DNA of 64,000 nucleotides from contig NZ_KN050692.1 of NCBI RefSeq assembly GCF_000745475.1, forward strand, positions 699,955-763,954, in the 5' to 3' direction. Both the position numbers and the translations under genes were made by a program. Below are positions 17,917 through 26,644 of the stretch, in pieces. The DNA comes from Allobosea sp. UNC402CLCol (GTDB lineage: Bacteria; Pseudomonadota; Alphaproteobacteria; Rhizobiales; Beijerinckiaceae). Position 1 is the first letter of the stretch; every line of letters begins with the position of its first letter. The notes under the pieces were generated by a model. The model saw only the letters and a list, made by a program, of their open reading frames with translations, ran no database searches and was not told the origin of the DNA.

Positions 17917-18927
17917 GTGATCTCAGTGCCACGAGCTATTATCGAGCTGCTGAAGTTCTTCCGGGCAGCCTTGCTAGGTGGATGCGTCGTGCTGGCACCG
18001 GTAGCTGCGCAAGCCCTCACTTCCGACGAGGTGAACCGAGCGGGTCCCCCGGCCACCACGAAAAGCAAGGAGACGCGCGCCAACGCATCGATCGTCAAGG
18101 CTCAGGTCTTGCTGGCGCGTCAGGGGGTCTCGCCCGGGGAGATCGACGGACTGGACGGCGACAACTATCGGAAGGCCATCGACCAGTTCCGTCGCCGCGA
18201 AAATCTCGGAACCGGCGAGATAATCGACGCCGCGACATGGCAGGCCCTTAAAGGGGACGTCAGCTCGGACATCGTCTCGGACTACGTCGTGACGAAGGAC
18301 GATATCAAAACCCGGTTCGTCCGGCGCATCCCTCACGATTACGCTCGCCAGGCCCGGATGAAGCGGCTCGGCTACAGGAACGCGCAGGAGATGTTCGCCG
18401 AACGCTTTCACATGAGCGAAGGCCTCCTCAGGGTCCTCAACCCGCGAACGCATGATTGGAAGCGTGAAGAAACGCTGCACGTCGTCTCGGTCGGTCGAAC
18501 CGCTCCTTCGGACGAGGCGCGAACCGTCGAGGCCGACAAGACCAATGGCATGGTTCGAGCGCTCGATGTGACGGGAAAGGTGATCGCGATGTATCCGGCC
18601 ACGATCGGCAGCGAGGATACCCCATCGCCCGAGGGCGAATATCAGGTGGTGAGGGTCGTGAAGAACCCGACCTATCACTACGATCCGGTCAAGAATTTCC
18701 AGCAGGGGAAGAACAAGCGCAAACTGGTGCTCCCCAGCGGTCCCAACAACCCGGTCGGCACGGTCTGGATCGAGCTGTCCAAGCCGACCTTCGGCATTCA
18801 TGGTACGCCGGAGCCTTCGAAGATCAGCAAGGCGTCATCGCATGGCTGCGTGCGGCTCACGAATTGGGATGCCGAGGAACTGGCCCAGCTTGTCAGGCCC
18901 GGCACGACGGTCCGCTTCGTCGACTAG
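17917..18927 (+). CDS. L,D-transpeptidase (YkuD domain), periplasmic
   Basis: 336 residues from a GTG start; no strong ribosome-binding site is seen, so the start is uncertain. A signal peptide is visible (ALLGGCVVLAPVAAQA). Residues about 55-110 look like a peptidoglycan-binding helical domain (QVLLARQGVSPGEIDG...TWQALKG). The YkuD domain (about 205-335) has IHGTPEPSKI and SHGCVRL with the catalytic Cys311. It forms 3-3 cross-links in peptidoglycan or anchors outer-membrane proteins. It stands alone between the tricarboxylate operon and unrelated genes. Confidence 0.93.
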   Translation: MISVPRAIIELLKFFRAALLGGCVVLAPVAAQALTSDEVNRAGPPATTKSKETRANASIVKAQVLLARQGVSPGEIDGLDGDNYRKAIDQFRRRENLGTGEIIDAATWQALKGDVSSDIVSDYVVTKDDIKTRFVRRIPHDYARQARMKRLGYRNAQEMFAERFHMSEGLLRVLNPRTHDWKREETLHVVSVGRTAPSDEARTVEADKTNGMVRALDVTGKVIAMYPATIGSEDTPSPEGEYQVVRVVKNPTYHYDPVKNFQQGKNKRKLVLPSGPNNPVGTVWIELSKPTFGIHGTPEPSKISKASSHGCVRLTNWDAEELAQLVRPGTTVRFVD

Positions 18928-19003
18928 CCTACATAACCCGGGCTGCTGGGCTGAAGACGTGCCCGAGCCGGGGGCATCGCTCTGGACCGCAGGATCATAG
19001 GCG

Positions 19004-19909
19004 ATGGCTGCGCGCGAGCACAACGACGTCGAAATCCGCGAAGATGGAGAGGGCCCAGGAGCGATCGTTTCCTTCCCGTTCGACGCCGCTGCCGTCGAAC
19101 GCTTTCGGGACGCTTTTCCGAGAGCGCGCTGGAACGACGACCTGGCTGCTTGGCGGATCCCGGGCACGACGGCGATGCTTCGCGCGGCGCGATGGCTCGA
19201 TCGTGAGCTGCCGAGCGCCTTCAGCCTCGCCGACCAGCGCGGCCGCGATTCCTTTTCGTTCGAGCCGATCGTCAGCCCTTATCTGGAGGTCGCCGATGAG
19301 ATCGTCGTGCAGACCCCTTATTCACGAACCGTCGTCGAGGAGTTGCGCGCGGTTCCGTGGGCGTGGTGGAACGGAGAAGACAAGGCTTGGCACGTACCAT
19401 TCCGCTCGATCGATGAACTTCGCAGGAGATGGCCGGCGATCGAGGCCGCCGCCGAACGCAGCGAGCCAGAGGCTCGAAAGCAACGGAGCGAAGCGGCGAA
19501 ATCCGCGCCCGAATACGAAGACGCCAAAGCAGCGATGACTGAGCGCCGCCGCCGGCGCTATCCCGTCCCGGCGAGCGAGCAGCCGCCGCTCGACAGAGTG
19601 CTGATGTCCCATGAAGGACCGCTCGTCGTCCTTGAGGTTACCGGCGAGGTCGTTCCCGCGGAGACCGCCGCCCGGCATTACCCTTGGAGTTCCGGACAGC
19701 CCGACGATCTGGTCTGGGCATTGTGGCGTCGCCCGACGCACGACGAACTTGTAAAAACCTGGCCTGCTCGACATCCCGCCGCGGTGAGCGCCCTCCTCCG
19801 AGGATGGTGGCAACCTACGCTGGAGGAACTGCGCATCGTGCGCCGCGCGGCGAGGTCATTGGAGCGCGCTCGAGAAACGCGTCGCACGAGCCAATCTTCC
19901 CGGGACTGA
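19004..19909 (+). CDS. Uncharacterised Trp-rich protein with HARP-like repeats
   Basis: 301 residues, soluble, no signal peptide. I do not recognise a named family with certainty. Two similar segments are visible: residues about 25-65 (FDAAAVERFRDAFP with RWNDDLAAWRIP) and about 100-145 (YSRTVVEELRAVP with WWNGEDKAWHVP). This pattern, in which an entity computes where helix, 'W-W' and a final 'P' stand, resembles the HARP domain of annealing helicases such as SMARCAL1 (Y..VV..L...P...W......W.VP). No helicase domain is present. The C-terminal third is Arg-rich with a further Trp-rich piece (LLRGWWQPTLEEL). A nucleic-acid-binding role is a guess. Confidence 0.65.
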   Translation: MAAREHNDVEIREDGEGPGAIVSFPFDAAAVERFRDAFPRARWNDDLAAWRIPGTTAMLRAARWLDRELPSAFSLADQRGRDSFSFEPIVSPYLEVADEIVVQTPYSRTVVEELRAVPWAWWNGEDKAWHVPFRSIDELRRRWPAIEAAAERSEPEARKQRSEAAKSAPEYEDAKAAMTERRRRRYPVPASEQPPLDRVLMSHEGPLVVLEVTGEVVPAETAARHYPWSSGQPDDLVWALWRRPTHDELVKTWPARHPAAVSALLRGWWQPTLEELRIVRRAARSLERARETRRTSQSSRD

Positions 19910-19966
19910 TTGGACACAACGAAGGAGGCACTGTGGGTGAGGCGCGCTTGACTCGTCATCCTACAT

Positions 19967-19981
19967 GTTCTCTCTATGTTC
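19967..19981 (+). promoter_or_regulatory. LexA-type SOS box, GTTC-N7-GTTC
   Basis: GTTC (19967-19970), seven bases, GTTC (19978-19981) is an exact match to the direct-repeat LexA site described for alphaproteobacteria. It lies 21 bases before the start of the 77-residue gene, and TTGACT (19948-19953) sits at a suitable -35 position, so LexA bound here would cover the -10 region. Confidence 0.6.
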
Positions 19982-20002
19982 TTCTAATCGAGGATATGAT
20001 CG

Positions 20003-20236
20003 ATGGCACCAGTCGAGGCTTCCCGCCCGCCTGAACCGGACCCGTTTGCCGTTTCCGATGCGAAGATCGATGCGGTCCTGGAGGAAGCCAGCGGAGATTC
20101 CCGGGAGGCGATCCGGACGGTCCTGCGGGATCTTGCCGTCATGGCAGCCGACGCCGATGCAGCTTCGTCGCGCGGTTTCTTGCGCGGTCGCTTTTCGGAG
20201 GGGCGGCGCCGTCCTCGCGTCGTCGACAAAACATGA
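20003..20236 (+). CDS. Small hypothetical protein, probably SOS-regulated
   Basis: 77 residues. AGGA at 19991-19994 precedes the ATG. The protein is acidic and helical in the middle (AIRTVLRDLAVMAADADAA) and ends SRGFLRGRF followed by a basic tail. I recognise the 'L..LA.DAD.A.SRGFxRG' pattern from small uncharacterised proteins of Hyphomicrobiales, but know no function. The LexA-type box directly upstream suggests DNA-damage induction. Its stop overlaps the next start (ATGA). Confidence 0.7.
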   Translation: MAPVEASRPPEPDPFAVSDAKIDAVLEEASGDSREAIRTVLRDLAVMAADADAASSRGFLRGRFSEGRRRPRVVDKT

Positions 20237-20634
20237 AACGCAAGGGTGAGCTGTCGCCCTCGGAGGTTGACCGTCGCTGGCCTCACCAGATCGCAGTCGA
20301 GATCCCGCCGGGCCATGGGCTCGGCATTGTCCCATCGACAGGACCCCTATCCTCGCTCGCGCCACGGGGCCATGGGCAAGAGCTTTCCGTGCGCGTGGAA
20401 GGCTCGCTGATCTTCAATGATGCCGACATGACGGTGATGGCTGCACTCGATGGACGCGGGCTCGCGACCAGCTTTGAAGCCCAGGTTGCGGAGCATGTCT
20501 CGTCGGGGCGCCTGATCAGCGTGCTGGAAGATTGGTGTCCGCCCTACCCTGGCTTCTTCCTCTACTACCCGAGCCGAAGGCAGACGCCACCCGCCCTGGT
20601 CGCGTTGATCGAAGCGCTGCGCTATCGCGTCTGA
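20233..20634 (+). pseudogene. Chimeric ORF: N-terminus of a small conserved protein fused to the C-terminus of a LysR regulator
   Basis: 133 codons. The first part (MKRKGELSPSEVDRRWPHQ, to about residue 33) is the start of a small conserved Hyphomicrobiales protein that normally follows the upstream gene. From about residue 46 (GQELSVRVEG) to the end the sequence is the last 90 or so residues of a LysR substrate-binding domain. It matches the end of the intact LysR encoded at 26645-27544 in the pattern RVEG...AALDG.GL......V..GRLI.VL.DWCP...[13 protein letters not shown]...LRYR. There is no DNA-binding domain. This looks like a recombination junction; whether the product is made or does anything is unknown. 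Confidence 0.7.
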
Positions 20635-20821
20635 GTCCATGCGGCGCCGTGGAGGCCGCGCGGGCTTTCCTGTTGCTACGTCTCGGGCTGCACCTCGGAT
20701 TGGGGCAAAAGAACCTACGGCAGCTCATGGTCTGGTCGGAACGTCAGCTCCAAGACATGAAGCGCGGGGGAACTGCGCTGGAGCGACAGGGACGGAGGCT
20801 GGAAGATCCTGATACCGCGGA

Positions 20822-21390
20822 TCAGCCTGTGGTGAAGACGACGGTCGGCATCTGCAAGGAACCGGCATTGGTGTTCACCGACCGATCGAAAGAGAGCGTG
20901 TCAGCGTTGAAGCGGCACTCGGCCGTGTCGGAGAAAGCAGTCTCGATGAAGCGCCAGTGCATTCGCATGATCCGGCGTGGGCCAGGTGGCACTGCCGAGA
21001 CAGAGCATGCTGTCGGGCTGGTACTCGTGATGCAGCCGATTCCCGGTCATCGTCGTTCGCGCCTCGTGCACTCCGGCGCTCGCGACCGTGATGGTGTGGA
21101 TGCCGCGGTCATCGACCATGACGAATGACAGACCGTCGGGCGTCGGACTGATATTCAGGCTCTTGATTCTGGCATCATTGGGCGCGGCGAGATAGGTTCT
21201 GCCGCCGATCTCCGCGAGCAGCGGCGATGTCGCGGCCCCTCGGGCGTTCCCATCCGCAGCGCTTCCAGACGCGCCTTCAGCAGGTCGTCCGCCGCTTCGT
21301 CACCCGGTGTCTCGAGGGCCGGAATGATGGCGGTGTAGACCTGGTCCATCAGCCGCGGGTCCCCGCGATCGTCTCCACACCCGTCATGAT
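20822..21390 (-). pseudogene. Decayed serine hydrolase (beta-lactamase family) C-terminal region, copy A
   Basis: Reading the minus strand in three frames restores one protein: MDQVYTAIIPALETPGDEA in one frame, then GRTYLAAPNDARIKSLNISP through TGNRLHHEYQPDSM to WPTPDH in another, then MHWRFIETAFSDTAECRF to MPTVVFTTG in a third. At least two frameshifts break it. I associate this layout (WRF[IV][ED]TAF.D....F..D.....RSVN) with the C-terminal domain of serine beta-lactamase-like hydrolases of Hyphomicrobiales. The catalytic N-terminal domain is not present. A second, shorter remnant lies at 44230-44490, and 219 bases here (20832-21050) closely resemble 44252-44468. Confidence 0.65.
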
Positions 21391-21396
21391 CATCCT

Positions 21397-21426
21397 CTGA
21401 TCCTTCCGAAAAGATGGAAGGATCAG
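21397..21426. repeat. Perfect 11-bp inverted repeat
   Basis: CTGATCCTTCC (21397-21407) and GGAAGGATCAG (21416-21426) pair perfectly around GAAAAGAT. No T tract follows on either strand. It sits at the edge of the decayed serine hydrolase and could be an old terminator or the end of a lost element. The 282 bases from here to the next gene show no other recognisable content. Confidence 0.5.
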
Positions 21427-21708
21427 CCGCAGCCGATAACAGAGGCTAACCTTCAAAGCGCTAACCGCCCTCACGGGGCCAACATTGCAGGCGATCTCCC
21501 ACGCCCGGCGCGTCTGTCCCAAAGCGCGTCTGCATCGATTGAACGCGCCAGAGTTACCGCGTCAGATAGCGCGAAAGCTTCGTAAAGACGACGCCCCTCT
21601 TCCGGCGGGGATTGTGTTCCCCGCCAGAACTGAGATTTGACGAGAGTGGTCTTGCTTCTCTAGCCTGGGCCATATTTGTGCCGAAGCGGGTCGCGCAATT
21701 CATCCTCC

Positions 21709-22473
21709 TCAGCGCATGACGAAGCCTCCGTCCACCGAGATGGATTGGCCGGTCACATAACTCGCGGCGTCGCTGCACAGCCACAGAACCGCATTCGCGA
21801 TTTCCTCAGGACGACCGACGCGACCCATCGGGATCATCTTTTCCATGGCCTTGAGCGCATCACCTTGCCCCTCGGTCACCATCTGATCGGCCATCGGCGT
21901 CCAGATCAGTCCGGGGCAAATCGCGTTGACGCGGATGCCGCGCGTCCCGTATTCCAGCGCGGCGCTCTTGGTGAAGCCGAGCACGCCGTGCTTAGCGGCG
22001 TGGTAGATGCCGCGCTCGGCGCCGCCGACAAGACCTCCCAGAGATGAGCAGTTAACGATCGCGCCGCTGCCTTGCTTGCGCATCTGCTGCAACTCAAACT
22101 TCATGCAGCTCCATTCGCCGCGCAGATTGACGCCCATGACGCGGTCATAATCCTCGCGCGTGGTGTCGGCCGTCTCGGCAAGAACATTCTGGACGCCGGC
22201 ATTGTTGTAGGCGGCGTCGAGCCGGCCGAACGTTTCGACCGTCTTTGCGACCATGGCTTCGACCTGAGCGTCATCGGCGACGTCGCAACGGATGGCGATG
22301 GCCTTGTAACCCTGCGCGGTCAAGTCCGCGGCCGCAGCCTCGACCGCGTCCCCGTTCCAATCCGCGAGGGCGACGGATGCCCCCGACGCTGCAAATGCCT
22401 GCGCGGTGGCCAGGCCAAGCCCAGAAGCGGCTCCCGTCACCAAAGCGACTTTGTTTTCGAATGAAATTATCAT
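21709..22473 (-). CDS. Short-chain dehydrogenase/reductase
   Basis: 254 residues. Classical SDR: TGAASGLG (13-20) binds the cofactor, NNAG (90-93), Ser143/144, Tyr157 and Lys161 (YHAAK) form the active site. DW at 38-39 after the second strand favours NAD. The C-terminus (VTGQSISVDGGF) is typical. GGAGAG precedes the start. It ends a run of minus-strand genes that begins beside a LysR gene (26645). The substrate is unknown. Confidence 0.92.
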   Translation of the reverse strand: MIISFENKVALVTGAASGLGLATAQAFAASGASVALADWNGDAVEAAAADLTAQGYKAIAIRCDVADDAQVEAMVAKTVETFGRLDAAYNNAGVQNVLAETADTTREDYDRVMGVNLRGEWSCMKFELQQMRKQGSGAIVNCSSLGGLVGGAERGIYHAAKHGVLGFTKSAALEYGTRGIRVNAICPGLIWTPMADQMVTEGQGDALKAMEKMIPMGRVGRPEEIANAVLWLCSDAASYVTGQSISVDGGFVMR

Positions 22474-22493
22474 CGTTCTCTCCGATCCAGGGA

Positions 22494-23213
22494 TTAGGCG
22501 GACTGCTGGTCGCGGCTTTTCAACACTTCGCCGACGATGGGGACGGCGGAGAAGGCGTTGGGCCAGCCGGCGTAGAAGGCCACCTGCGCGATGATTTCGC
22601 CGGCCTGTTCCTGTGTCAGGCCGTTGTCCATCGCCTTGTTGAGGTGGAAGGTGATCTGAGCGACGTGCCCCGCCGCCATCAGGCTGCTGACCGTCACGAG
22701 ACTCCTGTCGCGCGGTGCGAGATCAGGACGTAGCCAAAGTTTGAGGAAGAGGACGTCCGCCGTAAGCTGAACAAGCCCGGGCGAGATCGGGCCGGTATTC
22801 TTTTCGACGTTGGCCGCGCGGGTGGCCTCGGCGGCCGCATCGAGCGGCAGGAGCTTCGGATTCGCCGGCGGAAGCTCGCCCGCGCCAATGCCGCGTTCGC
22901 CAAAGACGTCCTTGACGATGCCTATCGTGGCGCTCGCATTGCCGAGCCCGGCATAGAAAGCGAGATGCGTGACGATCTCCGAGATCTCCGCCGGCTTCAG
23001 TCCGCTGTCGAGCGCGAGCCGGAGATAGAAGGGAAGGTCGAGCGTCTGGTTGCGGGTGATCAGCACCGACAAGGTCACGATGCTGCGGTCGCGCGGCGAC
23101 AATTGCGGACGCTTCCACAGATCGTCGAGAACATCGCCCTGCATGTAATCTCGCAGCGCCGGCGCGACGGACAGGACATCGTCGGAGACCAGCGTGGGTT
23201 CATTGGTGGGCAT
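22494..23213 (-). CDS. Carboxymuconolactone decarboxylase-family protein, two CMD domains
   Basis: 239 residues from the ATG at 23213, chosen because AAGGA lies 7 bases upstream; longer in-frame starts exist up to 23282. Two copies of the all-helical CMD domain follow each other (about 30-110 and 150-235), each with the pattern LSPRDRSIVTLS / LAPRDRSLVTVS, then a helix and 'AFYAG'. The CxxC of the AhpD peroxidase group is absent, so it is more like the gamma-carboxymuconolactone decarboxylase group. Its partner enzymes are the SDR genes on both sides. Exact reaction unknown. Confidence 0.88.
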   Translation of the reverse strand: MPTNEPTLVSDDVLSVAPALRDYMQGDVLDDLWKRPQLSPRDRSIVTLSVLITRNQTLDLPFYLRLALDSGLKPAEISEIVTHLAFYAGLGNASATIGIVKDVFGERGIGAGELPPANPKLLPLDAAAEATRAANVEKNTGPISPGLVQLTADVLFLKLWLRPDLAPRDRSLVTVSSLMAAGHVAQITFHLNKAMDNGLTQEQAGEIIAQVAFYAGWPNAFSAVPIVGEVLKSRDQQSA

Positions 23214-23326
23214 GATCTGATCCTTCATGGGCTTCGGGTGCACCGCCGCCATTCCGGCAGCGGAATGCGCGGAGCCCGGCATGCAACGGGAGGCAGCGGA
23301 GTCGGTTACCGGGTCGGCCGCGTTCG

Positions 23327-24067
23327 TCAGTAGGCCTGCGCGGTCGGCCGGTAGAGGATCTCGTTGATGTCGACGTCCTCGGGCTGGCTGATGGTGAAGG
23401 CCACGCAGCGTGCGAAGGAGTCCGGGGAAATCGCGACCTGGTCGTAGAGCTCGCGCACACGACCCGCGACCTCGGCATCGGTGATCGTGTTGGGAAGCTC
23501 GGTCGCCACCGCACCGGGGGAAATGATGGTGGTCCGGATATTGTAGGGCTTCACCTCCTGCCGGAGGCCTTCGGAAATCGCCCGCACGGCATGCTTGGTG
23601 GCGGAATAGACCGCGCCGCCCGGTCCGACCTTATGACCCGCGACCGAGGACACGTTGATGATGTGCCCGCTCTTCTGCGCTTTCATGTGCGGCAGTGCGG
23701 CAGCGATGCCGTACAGCACGCCCTTGATGTTGACGTCGATCATACGATCCCACTCGTCGACCTTGAGGTTCTCGAGCAGGGATTGCGGCATCAGGCCAGC
23801 ATTGTTGATCAGCACGTCGACGCGGCCGTGCATCTCGACGGCGCGGGCAACGAGTTGCTCGACGTGTTCGCGATGAACCACGTCGGTTTTCAGCACGGCG
23901 CGGTCGCCGAGTGACAGTTCTGTGGCCAGCGCTTCGAGCCGGTCGATGCGCCGCGCGCCGAGGACCAGCTTGGCGCCGTCCTTGGCAAGGCGGCGAGCGG
24001 CGGCTTCGCCCAGCCCGCTGCTGGCGCCGGTGATGACGACCACCTTGTCCTTGATGTTCTCGGTCAT
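23327..24067 (-). CDS. Short-chain dehydrogenase/reductase, probably NADP-dependent
   Basis: 246 residues. TGASSGLG (13-20), NNAG (88-91), Ser140/141, Tyr154 and Lys158 (YSATK) are all present. The Ala-Arg-Arg after the second strand favours NADP. It resembles the YdfG-like oxidoreductases induced together with efflux pumps. Its ATG overlaps the stop of the MFS gene upstream (ATGA), so the two are coupled. Confidence 0.92.
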   Translation of the reverse strand: MTENIKDKVVVITGASSGLGEAAARRLAKDGAKLVLGARRIDRLEALATELSLGDRAVLKTDVVHREHVEQLVARAVEMHGRVDVLINNAGLMPQSLLENLKVDEWDRMIDVNIKGVLYGIAAALPHMKAQKSGHIINVSSVAGHKVGPGGAVYSATKHAVRAISEGLRQEVKPYNIRTTIISPGAVATELPNTITDAEVAGRVRELYDQVAISPDSFARCVAFTISQPEDVDINEILYRPTAQAY

Positions 24068-25269
24068 GAGGAGATCCTTTCCTGCTCCGGTTGATGGTGA
24101 GAACGCAGCCGCAGCGCGATCGGCACGGCGCAGAGCGCAAGCAGCGCGTTGATGAGGAAGATCGACCCGAGCCCGGCCACATTGGCGACGAGACCGAGAA
24201 GCGGCGCGAGGATGCCCAGCGATAGATCGATGAAGGCACTGTAGACGCCCATCGCCAGCCCGCGCGCTTCCATCGGCGCCCGCGCGACCGCCTCCATGCC
24301 GAAGCCAGGATAGACGAGCGCGTAGCCAAAGCCGGCCAGCGCTGTGCCCACGAAGGCGAGCCAGGCGAAGGGCGAGAACCAGACCAGCGCCATGCCGACG
24401 CTATGGATGACGACGAAGATTATCGCGGTCCTGGCGCCGCCAAGGCGATCGGGTAAAGGTCCGAAGAAGACGCGGGCAACCATCAGCGCCACGGCAAATG
24501 CTGTGAAGGACAGCCAGGCGGGTTGCCAGCCGCGCTGGACAAACAGCAGCACCGCGAAAGCGGTCATCGTGCCATAGCCGATGCCCGCAAAAGCCATGCC
24601 CATACCGGGAAGCCAGACGGCCTTCAGGACCCTTGCGATGGCCTTCTCGCCCTGGGGCGCAGGTTTCACCGTCGGAATGGGCGCGACCAGCGCAAGCGTC
24701 GCCACGGCACCCGCGAACGTTGCCAACCCGATCGCGGCAAAACCCCAGTTGGCGTAGAGAAAGCTGCCCAGTGGCGCGCCTGCGGCCAGCGCGACGAACA
24801 TCGCCGTGCCGATCCAAGCGATCATCTTCCCGGCATGGCCCGGGCCGGCGAGCGCCAGGCACCAGCTCTGGGCGCCGGTCATGATGAAGCTTTCCGCTCC
24901 ACCAAGAAGCGCGCGTCCGGCCAGCAGGATCGCGACTGACAGGACGGGACTGGCTAAGGCGAGTAGTGAGAGAAGGTAGAACACCCCCGCAAGCGCCGCC
25001 ATGATCAGCCCCGCTGTCACCGCATGTTTCGGGCCGCGCCGGTCCGAAACGCTGCCCGACCAGAAGCGCGAGATTAGGGACGCGGCGAACTGCGCACCGG
25101 AGACGAGGCCGATCATGAAAGGCCCGAAGCCGAGCTGGTCGTGGATATGCAGCGGCAGGGACGGAAGCGCGGCGCCCGTGACCAGGAACACCGTGAAGAC
25201 CGAAGCCATCAGGGACAGCACAGACCTGCCGGCCGGGGAGACCGACCGTTGGGGCATCGTCATGGACAT
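24064..25269 (-). CDS. MFS transporter, probable efflux pump
   Basis: 401 residues from the ATG at 25269, which has GAGGAAG upstream. Twelve hydrophobic segments are visible. The MFS signature appears after TM2 as [16 protein letters not shown] and in the second half as [15 protein letters not shown]. The overall look is that of the YhhS/arabinose-efflux group. The substrate is unknown; the neighbouring reductases suggest a toxic carbonyl or phenolic compound, which is inference. Confidence 0.9.
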   Translation of the reverse strand: MSMTMPQRSVSPAGRSVLSLMASVFTVFLVTGAALPSLPLHIHDQLGFGPFMIGLVSGAQFAASLISRFWSGSVSDRRGPKHAVTAGLIMAALAGVFYLLSLLALASPVLSVAILLAGRALLGGAESFIMTGAQSWCLALAGPGHAGKMIAWIGTAMFVALAAGAPLGSFLYANWGFAAIGLATFAGAVATLALVAPIPTVKPAPQGEKAIARVLKAVWLPGMGMAFAGIGYGTMTAFAVLLFVQRGWQPAWLSFTAFAVALMVARVFFGPLPDRLGGARTAIIFVVIHSVGMALVWFSPFAWLAFVGTALAGFGYALVYPGFGMEAVARAPMEARGLAMGVYSAFIDLSLGILAPLLGLVANVAGLGSIFLINALLALCAVPIALRLRSHHQPEQERISS

Positions 25270-25442
25270 TTGTTCTTCCTCGGGCTGCGGGCCCGTCACA
25301 ATCTCGGCGATATTTCTGAGGCGCTCGCGCCCTCGCCCGCCTCGAATGCGACCTCTTCCGTCATGCCGACGGCGGTGGTTCCTTTGCCGCCGCGGTCACC
25401 CTTCATGAAACGGATCGCCAAGGCACTCGGTCGCCCGCCGCT

Positions 25443-26060
25443 TCAAATTTGAAGCCGCTCAATAAACCGCTGCTGATATTGGGCTAATTGCGCCGCCGTG
25501 ACCGCCTGAAACGCTAGTGGCGGCAGATAGGTCATACCACAATGTAGAGCACTGGCTTTCATCGGGGTGAAGACGTCTGCCAGATCGATGCCGATCCTGC
25601 CCGATTGGCCGTATGTGGAAGCGCCGCCGCCCGCGGTCGTCACCACGAGCATTTCCTTGCCCTGCCACAGTCCCGGTCCGACACTTCCCCATACGTCGTT
25701 CAGGTAAGCTTTCATCATCGGCGTGATGTTGAACCAATGGGTTGGGAATAAAAACGCGATCCGGTCATGCGCTCTGGTGATTTCGCGCTCTCTCTGCCCA
25801 TCAATGGCGCGGGTGTCGAAGCCGTAGATGGTTTCCAGATTCCGCACTGTAACGCCGTCAACGCTCTCGCCGGCCTGCTGCAATCCTTTGATCATCACTG
25901 ATCGCTCGGGGTATGGGTGAGATGCAATGAGAAGAGTCTTGATGCGAGTCTTGTGCGGCTTTTCGGCCTTCTGCGCCTCCGCAGCGCCGGCCGTAAGCAA
26001 CCCGCTGCTGACTGTAGCAGCCAGAAGTAGGTCAGCTTTGAGGAAGTCGCGTCGATTCAT
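25443..26060 (-). CDS. Flavodoxin-fold NAD(P)H:quinone oxidoreductase-like protein with a Tat signal
   Basis: 205 residues. It starts MNRRDFLKADLLLAATVSSGLLTAGAAEA written here in two parts: the twin-arginine motif NRRDFLK and a hydrophobic run ending in an AEA cleavage site. The rest is a flavodoxin-like fold: IKTLLIASHPYPERS as the FMN phosphate loop, FPTHWFNITPMMKAYLNDVW as the MdaB/KefF-type segment, and TTAGGGASTYG. These enzymes are normally cytoplasmic, so export of the folded flavoprotein is unusual. It would act on quinones or a toxic substrate in the periplasm. Confidence 0.82.
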   Translation of the reverse strand: MNRRDFLKADLLLAATVSSGLLTAGAAEAQKAEKPHKTRIKTLLIASHPYPERSVMIKGLQQAGESVDGVTVRNLETIYGFDTRAIDGQREREITRAHDRIAFLFPTHWFNITPMMKAYLNDVWGSVGPGLWQGKEMLVVTTAGGGASTYGQSGRIGIDLADVFTPMKASALHCGMTYLPPLAFQAVTAAQLAQYQQRFIERLQI

Positions 26061-26126
26061 TCGATGAATCCTTTACGGAAGAAGAGTCTGATCGCGGAGG
26101 CGTAGATTCCGATGCAAACGCTGCCG

Positions 26127-26522
26127 TTAACCGTGATATTGCTTGTCTGTGACCGGTTCGAGCCAGTCGACGACCTTGCCGTCCTGCACCTCGTTGACCG
26201 CGATATGCGTCATGGCCGTTTCAGGCGATGCGCCGTGCCAGTGCTTCTCGCCGGCGGGAAACCAGACCACGTCGCCGGGCCGGATTTCCTCGATGGGGCC
26301 GCCCCAGCGCTGCACGCGGCCGAAGCCGGAGGTCACGATGAGCGTCTGGCCAAGCGGATGCGTGTGCCACGCGGTGCGGGCGCCCGGCTCGAAAGTGACC
26401 TGCGCGCCCTGAACGCGCTCGGGCGCGTACGGATTGAGCAGCGGGTCGACGCGGACCGCGCCGGTGAACCAGTCGGTCGGACCTTTTGCCGAGGGGCGCG
26501 TGCCGGCGCGGATGATCTCCAT
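26127..26522 (-). CDS. Cupin-domain protein
   Basis: 131 residues from the ATG at 26522. A single beta-barrel with both cupin motifs: [14 protein letters not shown] with the metal-binding histidines, and [16 protein letters not shown] with the last one. It resembles the small manganese cupins annotated as (R)-mandelonitrile lyase-like, which often lie beside carboxymuconolactone decarboxylase-like genes, as here. The frame continues upstream to 26651 but that part runs into the promoter of the divergent LysR gene. Confidence 0.88.
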   Translation of the reverse strand: MEIIRAGTRPSAKGPTDWFTGAVRVDPLLNPYAPERVQGAQVTFEPGARTAWHTHPLGQTLIVTSGFGRVQRWGGPIEEIRPGDVVWFPAGEKHWHGASPETAMTHIAVNEVQDGKVVDWLEPVTDKQYHG

Positions 26523-26644
26523 GGGATGTGTCCAATTCCTGTTTCGCGGCGTTCTGCCAGGCGATTTCGAAATTGAATGTAGCCAACACGGGATCGTCGA
26601 ATTAGATGGCGTAATCTTGATGCGGTTTTGAGCAGGATTCACAA

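Noticed and set aside
25298-25442. Short minus-strand reading with GKGTTAVGMTEEVAF and EISPRL before a stop
   Set aside because: It could be the end of a lost gene, but the piece is too short to assign and has no start.
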